Source of the DNA: Phytophthora quininea
Taxonomy: Eukaryota > Oomycota > Peronosporomycetes > Peronosporales > Peronosporaceae
DNA: 64,000 bases
Assembly (NCBI GenBank): GCA_011947345.1
Contig: JAAVTG010000554.1
Span: 310,001-374,000, forward strand
Direction: 5' to 3'
The notes under the pieces are model-generated. The model saw nothing but the letters and a program-made list of their open reading frames with translations. It was not told the origin of the DNA and did not search any database. The position numbers and the translations under genes were made by a program. Below, in pieces: positions 22,361-32,984 of the stretch (the stretch's first letter is position 1; each line of letters begins with the position of its first letter).

Positions 22361-22997
22361 TTAACGAGTTGACTTGTCAGCAAACGGACTGCAGCCTGCC
22401 ATGGTGCAGTAGGTGTCGGCGAATTTGGTGACATCGCAGCTAACAAGACACAAAGTGTTAACATGACGAAGATGTGATGAGGTAAAAGACGACGACGTAC
22501 CTGCCACGGCCTTTGAACATCCGCTGCTGCATGTCCGCTCGAATACCTTTGCTCGCCATTTCATGGAGCCAGCCAACACGCTGCGCTTCAGTCATTGGCA
22601 TTGCCTGTTTTTCAGTCGGACGTTTTGACACCGCTCGAAGTTTGGCAGCTATTCGCGACAAATATTAGTTATCCCCATCGAAGCAGCAACAGCTTTGATT
22701 GCCCACGTACCAAGTTCACGAGTCTCGTTATCTTCTTTTGTCTTGTTGAAATCCCTGGGTGAGTCAGGGTAGGCTTCAACGTGATCGAACTCACTGATTT
22801 CAAAAGAAAAAAAATGTCAGTCTAAGAGCATGCGTGTGCCGATGAATGAATTAGCACGTACAAGTTTTCGGGTTGAGCTGGAACGGCGTCAGAGCACTTT
22901 CCATTTCATATTCGGTCTTGAGCTGCTCTCGCCAGATCTGGTTGCGGGCGACTTCATCGATCTTGGAAGCAAGCGACTCGTGCTTCTTGTCCGGCAT
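22361..22997 (-). CDS. CFAP144/FAM183-like flagellar protein
   Basis: The ATG at 22997 begins MPDKKHESLASKIDEVARNQ. Exon 1 (22862-22997) ends at a GTACGT donor; later exons encode EFDHVEAYPDSPRD, the helix LAAKLRAVSKRPTEKQ, MPMTEAQRVGWLHEMA and the ending CDVTKFADTYCTMAGC. A helical N-terminus with NPKT, followed by the P-x-TEAQ-x-GW motif and a C-terminal block with F..TYC, matches the small FAM183/CFAP144 family of flagellar microtubule-associated proteins. The family call is by motif memory and moderate in certainty. The product is about 140 residues, close to the family size. Confidence 0.5.
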
Positions 22998-23111
22998 GGC
23001 AGGCAACTCAACCACCCAAAAGTGACGAGCGAAGGGGAAGCAAACACGGGAAGCAGTGTTTTATTTTCGAGTCATGCACGTTTATTTCGAGTGTTCGGCT
23101 GTGTGAACTGC

Positions 23112-26100
23112 TCACATCTTGTCCATGGTGGTCTTGACGGCCTTGATAAAGTCATCTCGCTGCTGCACTTCGTAGGAATTGCGGCGCTCCACGACCTCAC
23201 CATTCGCTGCTTTCCACTTGTAGTAGATGCTGACCATCAGCGCATTCTTCTTGAGGCAGGTCATCCGGGCAACGTGCCCCAATGGATGGCAGGACTTGAC
23301 AACGTACAGGTCGTCTTCATTCTTAGTAGCCGCCTTGAGCACCACGATATGGTTCTCCATCACGACCAAGCGTCGAGCATGCATGTTGGCTCGTGATGGC
23401 GCTCCCGGAACCGGAGCCTTCTTCTTGTAGCACGCGAAGAAGGGGCTTTGCACGCACGGCTGCATTTGAGTGCGACTGACCGTCATCCCCTTCGTTAATT
23501 CGCCCACGTGGTCCTTGATAACGTCGTGGATAGCTGCAATTCCACCAGAATGAGCCATCGGCGAATCGTTTTGGAAACTTAACGTCGACGATGATCGATC
23601 GCCTGGTCCAAAGTCCTGGACAAAGTGGCCTTCGTTATCTTCGTCGTCGTCGTCATCGATCGTGAACATTTCATCGTTCGACTGGTGGAAGAACCCGCTG
23701 TGGGCCGGGTCCGAAGAGAGTCGCGCGTGGAGCGTCTGGGCGAGGTGTGGTCGAGCTATTCGCCTTTGCTGATGCAGGCGGAGAAGTCGTCGCCGCCGCT
23801 CCTTCCTTTGAGGATGGGGAAAGCGACGTCGGGAAAGGAACGCGGACTTTGGTTGTCGTTGTGGTCGTCGCGACAGCAGCTTGCTCAACGGCGTGCTCGA
23901 CCGCAGACTCCATCTTCTTGAGCATGTCGAGGCTTTCAGAGCCAATGGACGCCAACGAGTGCCGCAACTTGTTGAAGCCTGGCATCGCCGCGGAGCCCAT
24001 TGAAGGACTCGCTCGAGCTGTCGCCGGGTTTGTGCCAGGTGAAACAGGAGGCTTTCCTGCCGCATTGGCGCCGTGGAGACTGCCAGTTCGCGTCTTGTTG
24101 CCCATATTCCCGATATTGGCAGCAGCGTTTGCAAACTCGGCGGTGGTCGCGGCCGACTTCTTCAGAAGCCACTTGTGCCGTCCATCGTAGGGCTCAGTAT
24201 CGTTTTCCCGCCGGTTTTGAAAGCGCCCGTAAAGCTCGAGTAATACGAATTCTTGCCATGATTGGCAGGGGCGTTGGAAGGAGAGAGGTTGATATCCGTA
24301 AACTCCGAGTGTTCATCACCTGACTGACCAACACCAGTAAGTTCACTTTCACTTGTCGTTGAGTTTGTGGTCTTTGTCGCAAAGCTTGCCCCGCGTTCTG
24401 CCGTCGTCTCCTTTTTGTCTTCAGTGTGTGTGGCTGGAGCGTCACCACTGGCGACGGGGAATGAGCCACCATGGCTCGATCGTGTTGACAGAGCTGACAG
24501 TTGGGCGCATCGTGGTCTGCGATGTCGTCGACTGTCAAACTATTAGAGCGGAAGAGATGGCCGTGAGCAGCAGCGTAGCCGCCTTCCAACACACTAACCC
24601 GCGGGAAGTCGTGCTTCAACAAGAAGTCGATGGTCGACTGGACACGAGATTGGTCGTTTGCATACGTCTCGAGGAAGCTCTCACTCAAAGAGAACGGCGA
24701 CGATGATGCAGCGCCTTGTTTATCTTGGAATTGCCGCAGCTCTTCCGCTACGTGGGCATACCCTTGTCCCATCACGCAGATGTGCATGCCGGCGCTCTTG
24801 AGGGATTTAGCGTCGCTAGAACTTGATCCAGAACGGTTTGGTTCTCCACCGCATCTGGATCAAAGTAGAAGGCAGTTGGAATCTGTCCTGCTCGCACTTC
24901 TGCCCGCCCTCGACAGTCTACAACAAAGTATCGGATAGACTCAGCCTCAGCTTGAATTCCTCCAAACATGGACGGAATAACTTCGCTCGCATCCAGCGTC
25001 ATCGAAATTGCAGCGACAGCCATCGCCTGCACGTGCAGATAGAAGAGCTGCTGTGTTTCCGGGGAATCGGTCAGCGAAGTAGTCGTTGGCGACGAAAGCG
25101 CAGCCATGGGGTTCAACGGCACCATGGTCAGCAACTTGGTGGGCATGTCGACCATCAGCTTCACTGGCATATCAATCATGAGGTTGGACAGGTCCTTCAC
25201 GCCTTGCGTCGATGCTGAAAGCAACGAGTTCATCCCAAAGTTGCCGCCGGATCCCGTAGTCGTTGCGGGTGTAGACGCGTCTCCAGTCGTGTCCTTCGCA
25301 ATTGGAGGTGGAGGAACACCGGCACTCCGCAATTTCGCATAGAAGCAAGACGGGGTTGCATGCATCAGCTGTCGGACGTTGCGAACGAAAGCTTCATCCT
25401 GAGTTGCTTGTCCGTGGAGTAGTGCCTCGGCTATCGTTGTCAACATGCAGTCTCGAAGCTGCTCGCCTTTCATCCGTAACAAAGCTTTTTCGGACGCAAT
25501 GATGGCGTAAAGAGTGACGAAGCAGCTTGTCGTCAGAGGCGAGTCTTCGTTAGATGAAAAGGCCTCCAAGACTAAACTGCAGTCCCAGACCTTCAGCAAG
25601 AAGTCGAAGCTGGTGGGATCGTTAACCATGCGGTCGCTCTCGAAGAAGGAGGCAACCCATGAGTCAGGGATAGCACCACTTCCTTCGCCTCCAGAGGAAG
25701 CATCATGCTCCTCTGGATGGGCATGATTCCACGTCGGAAAACATTCTTTCAAGTGGAATGCAAGCCGAGAATGGTAGAGCAGCAGGCGCTTGAGCAGAGC
25801 ACGTCGGCCTGCGGAAAACGACCGGAGAGGTAGCTTTTGCACGTAACGTGGAAGGAATCGACGGCAAGCGGCAGTCATGATCTCTACCATTTCCGGGCGT
25901 AGGGGCTCACTGCCACTCGCCAGAAGCATTGGGGCAAAGGTAAGCGCCATTCCAGACTCGTAGTCCATGTCAAAGTGATTGCAGAGGTGAGTGAGCAGCG
26001 TTTCGGCACTGTCGATGAACAGCAAGTGCGTGCCCCGCATGTTGTCGCCCAATTCACGAAGGACCCTCGCGTGGGCGGCGCTAGCAAAAATACGAGAGCA

Positions 26101-27319
26101 CAGAGCCTCGACTTCCTTCCGTAGAAGAGCTTGACTCGTCAACGTCCGTGACGTGGTTTGTACGGCATACATGGAGGCTGCGTCTTGTGATCCGGGCTGA
26201 TAAATAAAAGAAAACAAAGCGTGAACATCTCGCCGATAGTCTTCAACAAAATATGTATTGTACCTGGACCGCACGTTGCCATACAGCGAGTCGAGCGCCA
26301 GCAGGAAGTTGTCCAGTCTCGAGATAAATCTGCCGCACTGCTGCCACATCTAGTACATGAACAATATTGGTGATCAAGTAGCGAAAAATGAACGCAAGAG
26401 GACACATATGCGTACCGATGTGCTGAGTCTTGTGTTGCGCTTGGGCCTGACTCTTGATCTGCAGCGACGAGCTGCTATTCTCGCGGGACCCGCTGGCATG
26501 TGCTTGCTTATTGGCCTTCTGAATGATCTTCTCGAGATCATCGTCGTCGTCGTCGTCGTCGAGCGACATACTGGCGGATGAAGTTGAAGAAACAAGGGCA
26601 TTTGAGCTGGCGTTTTTCACGATCTGCTCGAGATCGTCGTCATCGTCAAATGAAATGGCAGTGGGTGCAACAACTTGAGCAAGAGGGTCCGAGGTAGTTG
26701 TCTTGCTAGCGATCGTATCGCTGTCATCAAAAGCAATGCTGTTGGTTGAAGGAGCTTCATCAGGGGCTGTCTGTGCATTCGTCTCGGCTGCCTTGCTGGC
26801 GTTCTGCACGATGCGATCAAAATCGTCATCATCATCGCCTTCGAGCGAAACGCTGTTGAATCCGGAAGCTACGGCAGGTACGGAATGAACAGTGACCGGA
26901 GCTGGTGGCGTCGAGTCTGCTGCCGACTTGCCAGCATTTTGCACGATCCGGTCAAAATCGTCATCGTCATCGAGCGAAACACTCTCGAAAGGTGGTGTTG
27001 AAGCAGCTGGAGCCGGTGGAAGCGTGGCCTTCGCTACCTGGGCTGCGTTGCTTCCAGAATCGGTTGTTGATGTAGTCGTAGTCGCCTTTGAAGGCCCTTC
27101 ATCCAGCCACGACAGAAACTCGTCTTGCTCTTGACTCCCAATCTGCGACCAGTTTGATTGACCTGCTTGGCCCGCTTCGGTGGCTCCAGGTTTTGTCACT
27201 TTGCCGTTGGGATCCCCTCCGAAAATCTCGTCGTCATCCAGGTTGGTGTCGGTTAAAGAGGGAACTGCGGTGGCGTCCAGTTTCGGAGCCTCACCAAAGA
27301 TGTCGTCAAAGTCTGCCAT
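23112..27319 (-). CDS. TBC1D23: TBC1D23 homologue with acidic repeat N-terminus
   Basis: The N-terminus (MADFDDIFGEAPKLDATAVP) is a disordered acidic region with four copies of a DDDDD[FL][DE]xI[VI] motif. A TBC domain follows, starting DVAAVRQIYLETGQLPAGAR, joined across in-phase introns at 26350-26415 and 26197-26263. A rhodanese-like domain follows (RYFVVDCRGRAEVRAGQIP, then MHICVMGQG and RVSVLEGGYAAAHGHL). The C-terminus is a PH-like domain (MHARRLVVMENHIVVLKAAT to DDFIKAVKTTMDKM). This is the TBC1D23 layout; the animal protein links endosome-derived carriers to trans-Golgi golgins and lacks GAP activity. The TBC segment here lacks obvious catalytic Arg/Gln fingers. Frame breaks occur near 24806, about 24400-24500 and about 23680-23700. 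Confidence 0.82.
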
Positions 27320-27586
27320 ATCGACTCTCTAGAAACAGCCTTGGGCTTCTTGGCCCAACTTCCTCTGCGGCAAGAAGCTTGTATGCCTGGGCCTAATTCA
27401 AAACTGCCAGCTTCTGGCGACGGATCAAGCGCAAAACGCGAGCAGTCCTTTCGCTGGATAACGGACTCGGGTGGCTTTCTCGTCCAACTGAGCTGTCTCG
27501 GTCCAGGACAACTGGGAATCAATTCGTATCTGGCAAAATATATATTCACGCTCACTTCCAGTCGTCTTGTACTATCGTTTGATGTT

Positions 27587-28949
27587 TTAAACCACTTCGG
27601 GCAGGTGCACGGGAGGCGCAGCATTCATCGCGGCTTGCGCGAAAGACTGGTTGTAAATCGCCACTTCGCGCTGGTGTAGATACGAGTGGCGAATTGCAAT
27701 GACCCACATAATCACGAGCATGATCGTCTGGAAAATGTTGGCCGACACAATGTCGTCTTTCGTGGGGCCTTGTCCGCCGTACGGATACCGGATCGGCTCA
27801 GTTGGGAAATCAGACTCGGAGATCTGCACGGTCGTGTAAATCTGCTCTGCTATGGTCAGGATGGCGAGCCACACCACGCCGCGGCAGTAGAATCGAATGG
27901 GCCGAATGTCTGTGTCATGCGCCGCTTTGAAGCCCACACAGCCAACATACACTCCAAAGCAATGCACCAGCAACTCGAGGCCTCCAATCAGCGGGTCCGG
28001 CGTGTAGTTCTGCGGGTAGTCGTCGTATCGTTCCATCGGTCGCTCGTCTTCACTAGCGCCAGTAGCATTCTCCGCCTGCTGAGCTGCTCGTTGCTGCTGG
28101 TCGTTCGCCAGCAGTGCAAATTGGCCCATCACTTTCATAGTGTAAATAATGAGCAGGAACGAGCTCCAGAGCTTCACACGTCGTGCGCAGTTGCCCAGCG
28201 GCGAGTCCAGCATCAGCGGGTCCACTCTCCTGGCCGAGTCGGACGGGAACACCGCCGACGAGACAATGTCACTGTTGATGGTCACCACCGTAGCGCCGTC
28301 GTCTCTGGCGCTGCTGCTGCCGTTGGCGTTCAGCTCTGCATTCAAGATCTCCGGGTCGGGTGTGGGTGCTGCCCTTACAAACAGGTGGATGGTGTGTCCA
28401 TCCTCCACCTTGTACGAGGCCAGTGTGCCGTCGTCCTCCAGCACTCTGCCTCTGTAGATGAGTCTCTGGGAGGGGACAGCCACCTCGGTGCTCTCCTGCA
28501 CCTTCTGCTTGACCTGCAGGACGGTCCAATCCAGGCCGCATGAAATGTTGAAGAACTTGCCGTTCAGGTCCAAGATGCGGACGTGGACAGCGTCGGGATC
28601 GACCCCTGGACGTCGTCGTTGGGCTGAGCGTCCTCCCGTGTCTCCTCCTTGTCTTCCTGCTTGGTTTCGGGCGCGCCCTCCTTGCTCTGCTCCGTCTCCT
28701 GTGCGTCTTGCCGCTGCAGTGTCGGCTGCTGGGCCTCCTCCTCTTCCTCTTGGCTGACGCTGCGCATAAGTGCGGACCTGCTGCTGTTGCTGGATGGGGA
28801 CGGCGCGGTCTGCTCTGTACTGGGTCCGTAGACGGCCGAGCAGCAGGAGACGACGGCTGCTGAGCCTCTTCTTCGTTGTCTGCTGGCAGAGCTGCGTACC
28901 TGCGTCCGCGCTCGCCGCTAGCCGTCGGAGACGCCCCCAAGCGCCCCAT
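27587..28949 (-). CDS. Ubiquitin-like domain membrane protein with about four TM helices
   Basis: A UBL domain (VHVRILDLNGKFFNIS, SQRLIYRGRVLEDD, YKVEDGHTIHLFVRA) is followed by hydrophobic helices: LWSSFLLIIYTMKVMG, LELLVHCFGVYVGCVGF, GVVWLAILTIAEQIY and NIFQTIMLVIMWVIAI. The N-terminal 100-130 residues are Glu/Gln/Pro-rich and their frame changes at least once; the CCCC run at 28604-28607 accounts for one break. The true start may be the M at 28949 (MGRLGASPTASGERG) or at 28767. UBL membrane proteins such as HERP and TMUB act in ER-associated degradation, so an ER membrane role is plausible; the exact family is not certain. Confidence 0.65.
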
Positions 28950-29076
28950 TCTGCCTGCCTGGATATTGCTTATTCTGTGCGGAATCGAGAGTGATTGTGG
29001 GCTAAACTGAACCATCCAGTCACTTGGCTTGTATCGATCATACAAAAAGCAAGTGCTTTTGCAATCGCCGACCAAG

Positions 29077-29679
29077 ATGAAGCCCAAGGCGCCGGTGGCT
29101 CCGCGATTCAAGCGCCGTGCAGGCGTCCAGGCGGCGCGCACCAAACAACAGAAGCAGCAGAAGCGCAAGATTCAGAGAACAGTGGAGATCGTGCGGCCGT
29201 GGACGACGCCGCAGTTCCAGGAGCTTACGAAGGAGGACCGAGACATCGTGCTGAACCGGTTGGAGAAGGAAGTGGTGGCCGTGGCGGCCACACGCAGCCA
29301 GACAGTGCTAGGCGTGAACCAAGTGGCCAGAGCCATAGCACGCGGCCATTTGCGCGTCGTAGTGTTCGCCAACAACCCAGAGACGCTGGCGTTCGGCCAC
29401 CTGCCGATGCTCTGCAGACTGCACCGCGTGCCCATTTGCGTGCTGCATTTATCCTCCAAGACGTTCGGACGGACGTTCGCTCTCAAGAGTCTAGTAGCAG
29501 TGGGGATTAAGGGCATTGCCAGTGAAACAGAGCAGAACGAGGAGACCAAAGAACCTGCAGAAAGCGATGGCAATAAGAAACAGAAAACAACGGCGGTGAA
29601 GACGTTGACGGAGGTTGAGAAGATGAAGGTGGAGAGTATCACCAACTTCCTCATCTCCAAAGCCAGTAAGAAGCCGTAG
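29077..29679 (+). CDS. RPP38: L7Ae/L30e-family protein, RNase P/MRP subunit RPP38-like
   Basis: The gene is a single exon of 200 residues. A basic N-terminus (PRFKRRAGVQAARTKQQKQ) precedes an L7Ae fold: LGVNQVARAIARGHLRVVVF, MLCRLHRVPICVLHL and ALKSLVAVGIKGIA. A Lys/Glu-rich tail follows. The order GVNxVxRA, the xVP strand and the KSLVAVGIK strand match RPP38/POP3, an RNA-binding subunit of RNase P and MRP that processes tRNA and rRNA precursors. A ribosomal protein relative is possible but the flanks fit RPP38 better. It lies 82 bp upstream of the tRNA dimethylallyltransferase gene on the same strand. Confidence 0.65.
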   Translation: MKPKAPVAPRFKRRAGVQAARTKQQKQQKRKIQRTVEIVRPWTTPQFQELTKEDRDIVLNRLEKEVVAVAATRSQTVLGVNQVARAIARGHLRVVVFANNPETLAFGHLPMLCRLHRVPICVLHLSSKTFGRTFALKSLVAVGIKGIASETEQNEETKEPAESDGNKKQKTTAVKTLTEVEKMKVESITNFLISKASKKP

Positions 29680-29721
29680 CCCGCTGCTTTCCTCGCACAG
29701 TCCATCAATAGAGTTTTATTT

Positions 29722-29738
29722 CCTCATTCCCATTATCG
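29722..29738 (+). promoter_or_regulatory. Possible initiator element of the tRNA dimethylallyltransferase gene
   Basis: CCTCATTCCCATTATCG lies about 25-40 bp before the ATG at 29762 and resembles the oomycete initiator (YCATTYYY with a following A/T stretch). It sits in the 82-bp gap after the RPP38-like gene, so each gene probably has its own promoter. Confidence 0.35.
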
Positions 29739-29761
29739 CGTCGTCGGCAGCCACTCAAATC

Positions 29762-31123
29762 ATGGCGCTGCGCAAGGTGCTGGTGGTGATCGGCACCACG
29801 GGCGCCGGCAAGACCAAGCTGTCGGTGGACCTCGCCAAGGCCGTGGGCGGAGAGATCGTCAACTCGGACGCCATGCAGATGTACCGCGGCCTGGACGTGG
29901 CCACCGCTAAGATCACGGAGCAGGAGAAGCAGGGCGTGCCCCACCACCTCTTTGACATCGTGGACCCGAGCGGCCGCTGCGACGTGCTGGAGTTCAAGCG
30001 ACTGGCGCTGCAGGCCATCGACGACATCCTAGCCAGAGGCAAAGTGCCGATCGTGGTGGGCGGCACCATGTACTATACGCAGTCGGTGCTCTGGAAGTCG
30101 CAGCTGCTGGACGACGTGCCAGTCCGAGAGGCGGCGGAGCAGCAACAAGAGCAGGAGCAGGAGAAGGAGAAGCACACACCCGAGGCGCTTTATGAGCGTC
30201 TACAAGCTGTGGACCCGGTGATGGCTGCTCGACTGCATGTCAACAATGTGCGCAAGGTGCAGCGCAGCCTGCAGGTGTTCGAGCAGACTGGAGTGCCTCA
30301 TAGTGAGCTGCTGCAACAACAGGAGCAGGAGCAGCGCAATGTGGAGAAATACTTTGACGCCTGTGCCTTCTGGGTGCATGCAAGCAAACCAATGTTGAGT
30401 GAGCGTCTAGCAAAGCGAGTAGATACGATGCTCAGCTCCGGACTGGTGGAGGAGATCCGAGGTTTGCGAGCTCATGTGCGAGAGCACCCGCCGAGATTTC
30501 ATCCGGACAGCGACGATGAAGAAGCGCAGAACTCGGTTGGCATCCTGCAGGCTATCGGGTACAAGGAGTTCCAGCCGTATTTCGACGCCCTTGAAGCGAA
30601 CGACGGCAAGGAGGAGGACCCAAAGGCTCTCGAAGCCATCTTTGACTCGTGTGTGGAGCAGTTGAACGTGGCGACGCGGCAGTACGCTCGCCGACAGCTC
30701 ACGTGGATCCGCAACAGGTTTGTGACGAAGAATATCCCAGTCTACCAAGTGGACAGTAGTGATGTTTCACAATGGGAGACGCTCGTGGCTCGACCTGCCG
30801 TCGAAATCGCGAGGCAGTTTTTGAGAGGAGAGGAAATCATCTCTCGTCGATCCGTCCAACAACAGAACCCCGAGGCCTCTCGAGCCACATCGTTAGAGGA
30901 CAAATTCCAGCAGAACACGTGCGACGTCTGCAATCGTAATTTCACAGGCAAGAAGCAGTGGGGCGAGCACCTGCGATCTAAGGGCCACAAGTATCATCTC
31001 AAGCGCATCCACATCGAGAAAGAGCGAGCAGAGCGTGGCGATCCTCCCCTCCCCACTAAACGGCGTCGTCAAGAAAGAAACGAGGATGATAAACAACCAC
31101 AGGCAGATTCCGAGTCGGGGTAA
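29762..31123 (+). CDS. TRIT1: tRNA dimethylallyltransferase (isopentenyltransferase)
   Basis: The gene is a single exon of 453 residues. The P-loop GTTGAGKTKLSVDLA at residues 11-25 is followed by NSDAMQMYRGLDVATAK, HHLFDIVDP and GGTMYYTQSVLW, all hallmarks of the MiaA/MOD5 family. It transfers a dimethylallyl group to N6 of A37 in tRNAs reading U-starting codons. A C-terminal C2H2 finger, CDVCNRNFTGKKQWGEHLRS (then KGHKYH), is the eukaryotic extension seen in yeast MOD5 and human TRIT1. The Q/E-rich insertion near residue 125 is local low complexity. No frameshift in 1.36 kb. Confidence 0.95.
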   Translation: MALRKVLVVIGTTGAGKTKLSVDLAKAVGGEIVNSDAMQMYRGLDVATAKITEQEKQGVPHHLFDIVDPSGRCDVLEFKRLALQAIDDILARGKVPIVVGGTMYYTQSVLWKSQLLDDVPVREAAEQQQEQEQEKEKHTPEALYERLQAVDPVMAARLHVNNVRKVQRSLQVFEQTGVPHSELLQQQEQEQRNVEKYFDACAFWVHASKPMLSERLAKRVDTMLSSGLVEEIRGLRAHVREHPPRFHPDSDDEEAQNSVGILQAIGYKEFQPYFDALEANDGKEEDPKALEAIFDSCVEQLNVATRQYARRQLTWIRNRFVTKNIPVYQVDSSDVSQWETLVARPAVEIARQFLRGEEIISRRSVQQQNPEASRATSLEDKFQQNTCDVCNRNFTGKKQWGEHLRSKGHKYHLKRIHIEKERAERGDPPLPTKRRRQERNEDDKQPQADSESG

Positions 31124-31229
31124 AGGCAAGCGATAAAGAGTTTCTAGAGTTGAGTTCATCTATCAATCCAGGGAGTCGATCACTGCTTCCGAAGTTTTCT
31201 GCTCGCCAAGTTTCGCTCGAGCTGACTAT

Positions 31230-32851
31230 TCAGCACCGAGAACGCGCGTTCTTGTCGGCACTTGTGATTTCCTGTTTCAAGTCGACAACTTCCTCAGTTA
31301 TGTCGTCGTTGCTGGCACGTTCCTTGCTTTTACGAAGCACCGTGGTGGCCGCGATCTTGCCGGCCTTCTCTGCTTCTAGCGTGTCCTTCAGCTGTTGAAG
31401 AGCGGCAGTGTAACGCGGAACCAGTGTCTTCATGTGTTCCTGCTGGAGCGGGTACGGCTTTAGCTTGTTGTTGTCGGCCTTTTTGAGCATGCGCATCATG
31501 CTCTTCATCTGACCCATCTTCACGAGCGTCACGCAGCGACCATAACGTCCAGCACGGGCCGTACGACCTACACGGTGGATGTACGTCTTGATGAACGACG
31601 GCACGTCGTAGTTGACGACGTTCGCAACGTCTTCAATGTCCATACCACGCGCCATGGCGTCGGAACACACCACGGTCTCCACTCGACCAGCTTTGCAATC
31701 TGCCACCAAGCCCGACCGTTGCTTCTGCGAGAGACTGCTGGAGAACTCGCGGACACGCTCTGGATTGGTGGCGTACAGCTGCAGCAAGCGTGCCAGACGA
31801 TGTGTCGAGTTCACACTCGCTGTAAACACGATCGACAGCGCGCCGTTAAACTCACTCAGTAGCTCCAGCAGCACCAGCGGCTTGGACCCAGTGTCACACT
31901 CGATCCAGTACTCGTCCAGGTTAGTCGGCGTCGAGTACATTTTCGTTGATGCCGAGGTTTCGTCACCGTCTTCATCATAGTCATCTGAGTCGCCGGCGTC
32001 GCCCTGCTTGGCGTTATCGGCCAACGGATCGTCAATGCGTCCAATCTTGGTCAGTTCAGCGTTGCTCATTCCGATAGCAGCCAACTTCCTCGGGTTGCGA
32101 GTCAGCGTAGCCGACAGCAACACTCTCGTCAACGGTGTGCGGATGCGACGTCGGTTGATTGAGTCCTGCCGTCGACAAGTGACTCCAACCCCCAATTGCA
32201 TTCCTTCCTCCTCCACTTCTTGGCCGTTAAACACACTGGCATAGACCTTTGGGATCCAGTCTTGATACGACTGGTTCAGCAGTCGATCTGCCTCGTCGAC
32301 AATCATAATCTGCAAGTGTTGAAGGGTAAAGCCTGGCGTCTGCTCCAAGTGGTCCACGAGTCGTCCGGGGTGGCCACCAGGATATCCACGAGGCTGTGGC
32401 CTCCGTCCACCGTTGCAGTCGCTTCTCTCTTCACTGCATCGCCCACTAGAGCGCTCTGCTCCGCTGCGAAGTTGGACTGGCCAATAGCCAGCCCGCACTT
32501 GAGCTGCGTCCCTTTGATGAACTGCCGCACGATCTGGTGCACCTGCACCGCCAGGTCTCGACTGGGCAGCACGATCAGCGCGCGGACGCGACACACCACT
32601 CGCGGCAGCAGCCTCTGCACGATGGGCACGACATACGCGAGCGTCTTACCGCTGCCCGTTGGAGCCGAGATGCAGATGTCCGTCACACGGTCACTGTCGC
32701 TGCGGAGGATCTTGGGGATGGCTACAGCCTGCACGGGGAAGAACGAGCGGATCTTGAAGCTCTCCAATGTACTGCAGAGCTCCGGCGCCAGCCGCCAGCG
32801 CTGCGCCAGCTTGTCCACGCCGTACTTGGCCAGGAAGCGATCGTCCTCCAT
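31230..32851 (-). CDS. DDX51: DEAD-box RNA helicase DDX51/Dbp6
   Basis: The start MEDDRFLAKYGVDKLAQRW leads to a Q-motif region SFFPVQAVAIP. Motif I is APTGSGKT, Ia PSRDLA, Ib VATPGR (split by a frame break), II DEAD, III SAT, and IV-VI include DAMARGMDIEDV and HRVGRTARAGR. The linker VNYDVPSFIKTYIHRVG and the insert after DEAD fit DDX51/Dbp6, needed for 60S ribosomal subunit assembly. The break lies at GGGG 32367-32370 (CCCC on the coding strand); one extra base makes one continuous frame of about 540 codons. It is divergent from TSR1 with 133 bp between start codons, so these two ribosome-biogenesis genes probably share a promoter. Confidence 0.9.
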
Positions 32852-32984
32852 CGCCAATAGTTGCAATTGCTGCTGTCAATGCTTTTAGTTTTTGCAACAA
32901 TACATTTACCAAGTGTAGCAATCCAGAAGTCGCGGCTTTTGCTGGCCAGCAAAGCTGCTTGTCAAAGTCGATTCCGCCACCAAG

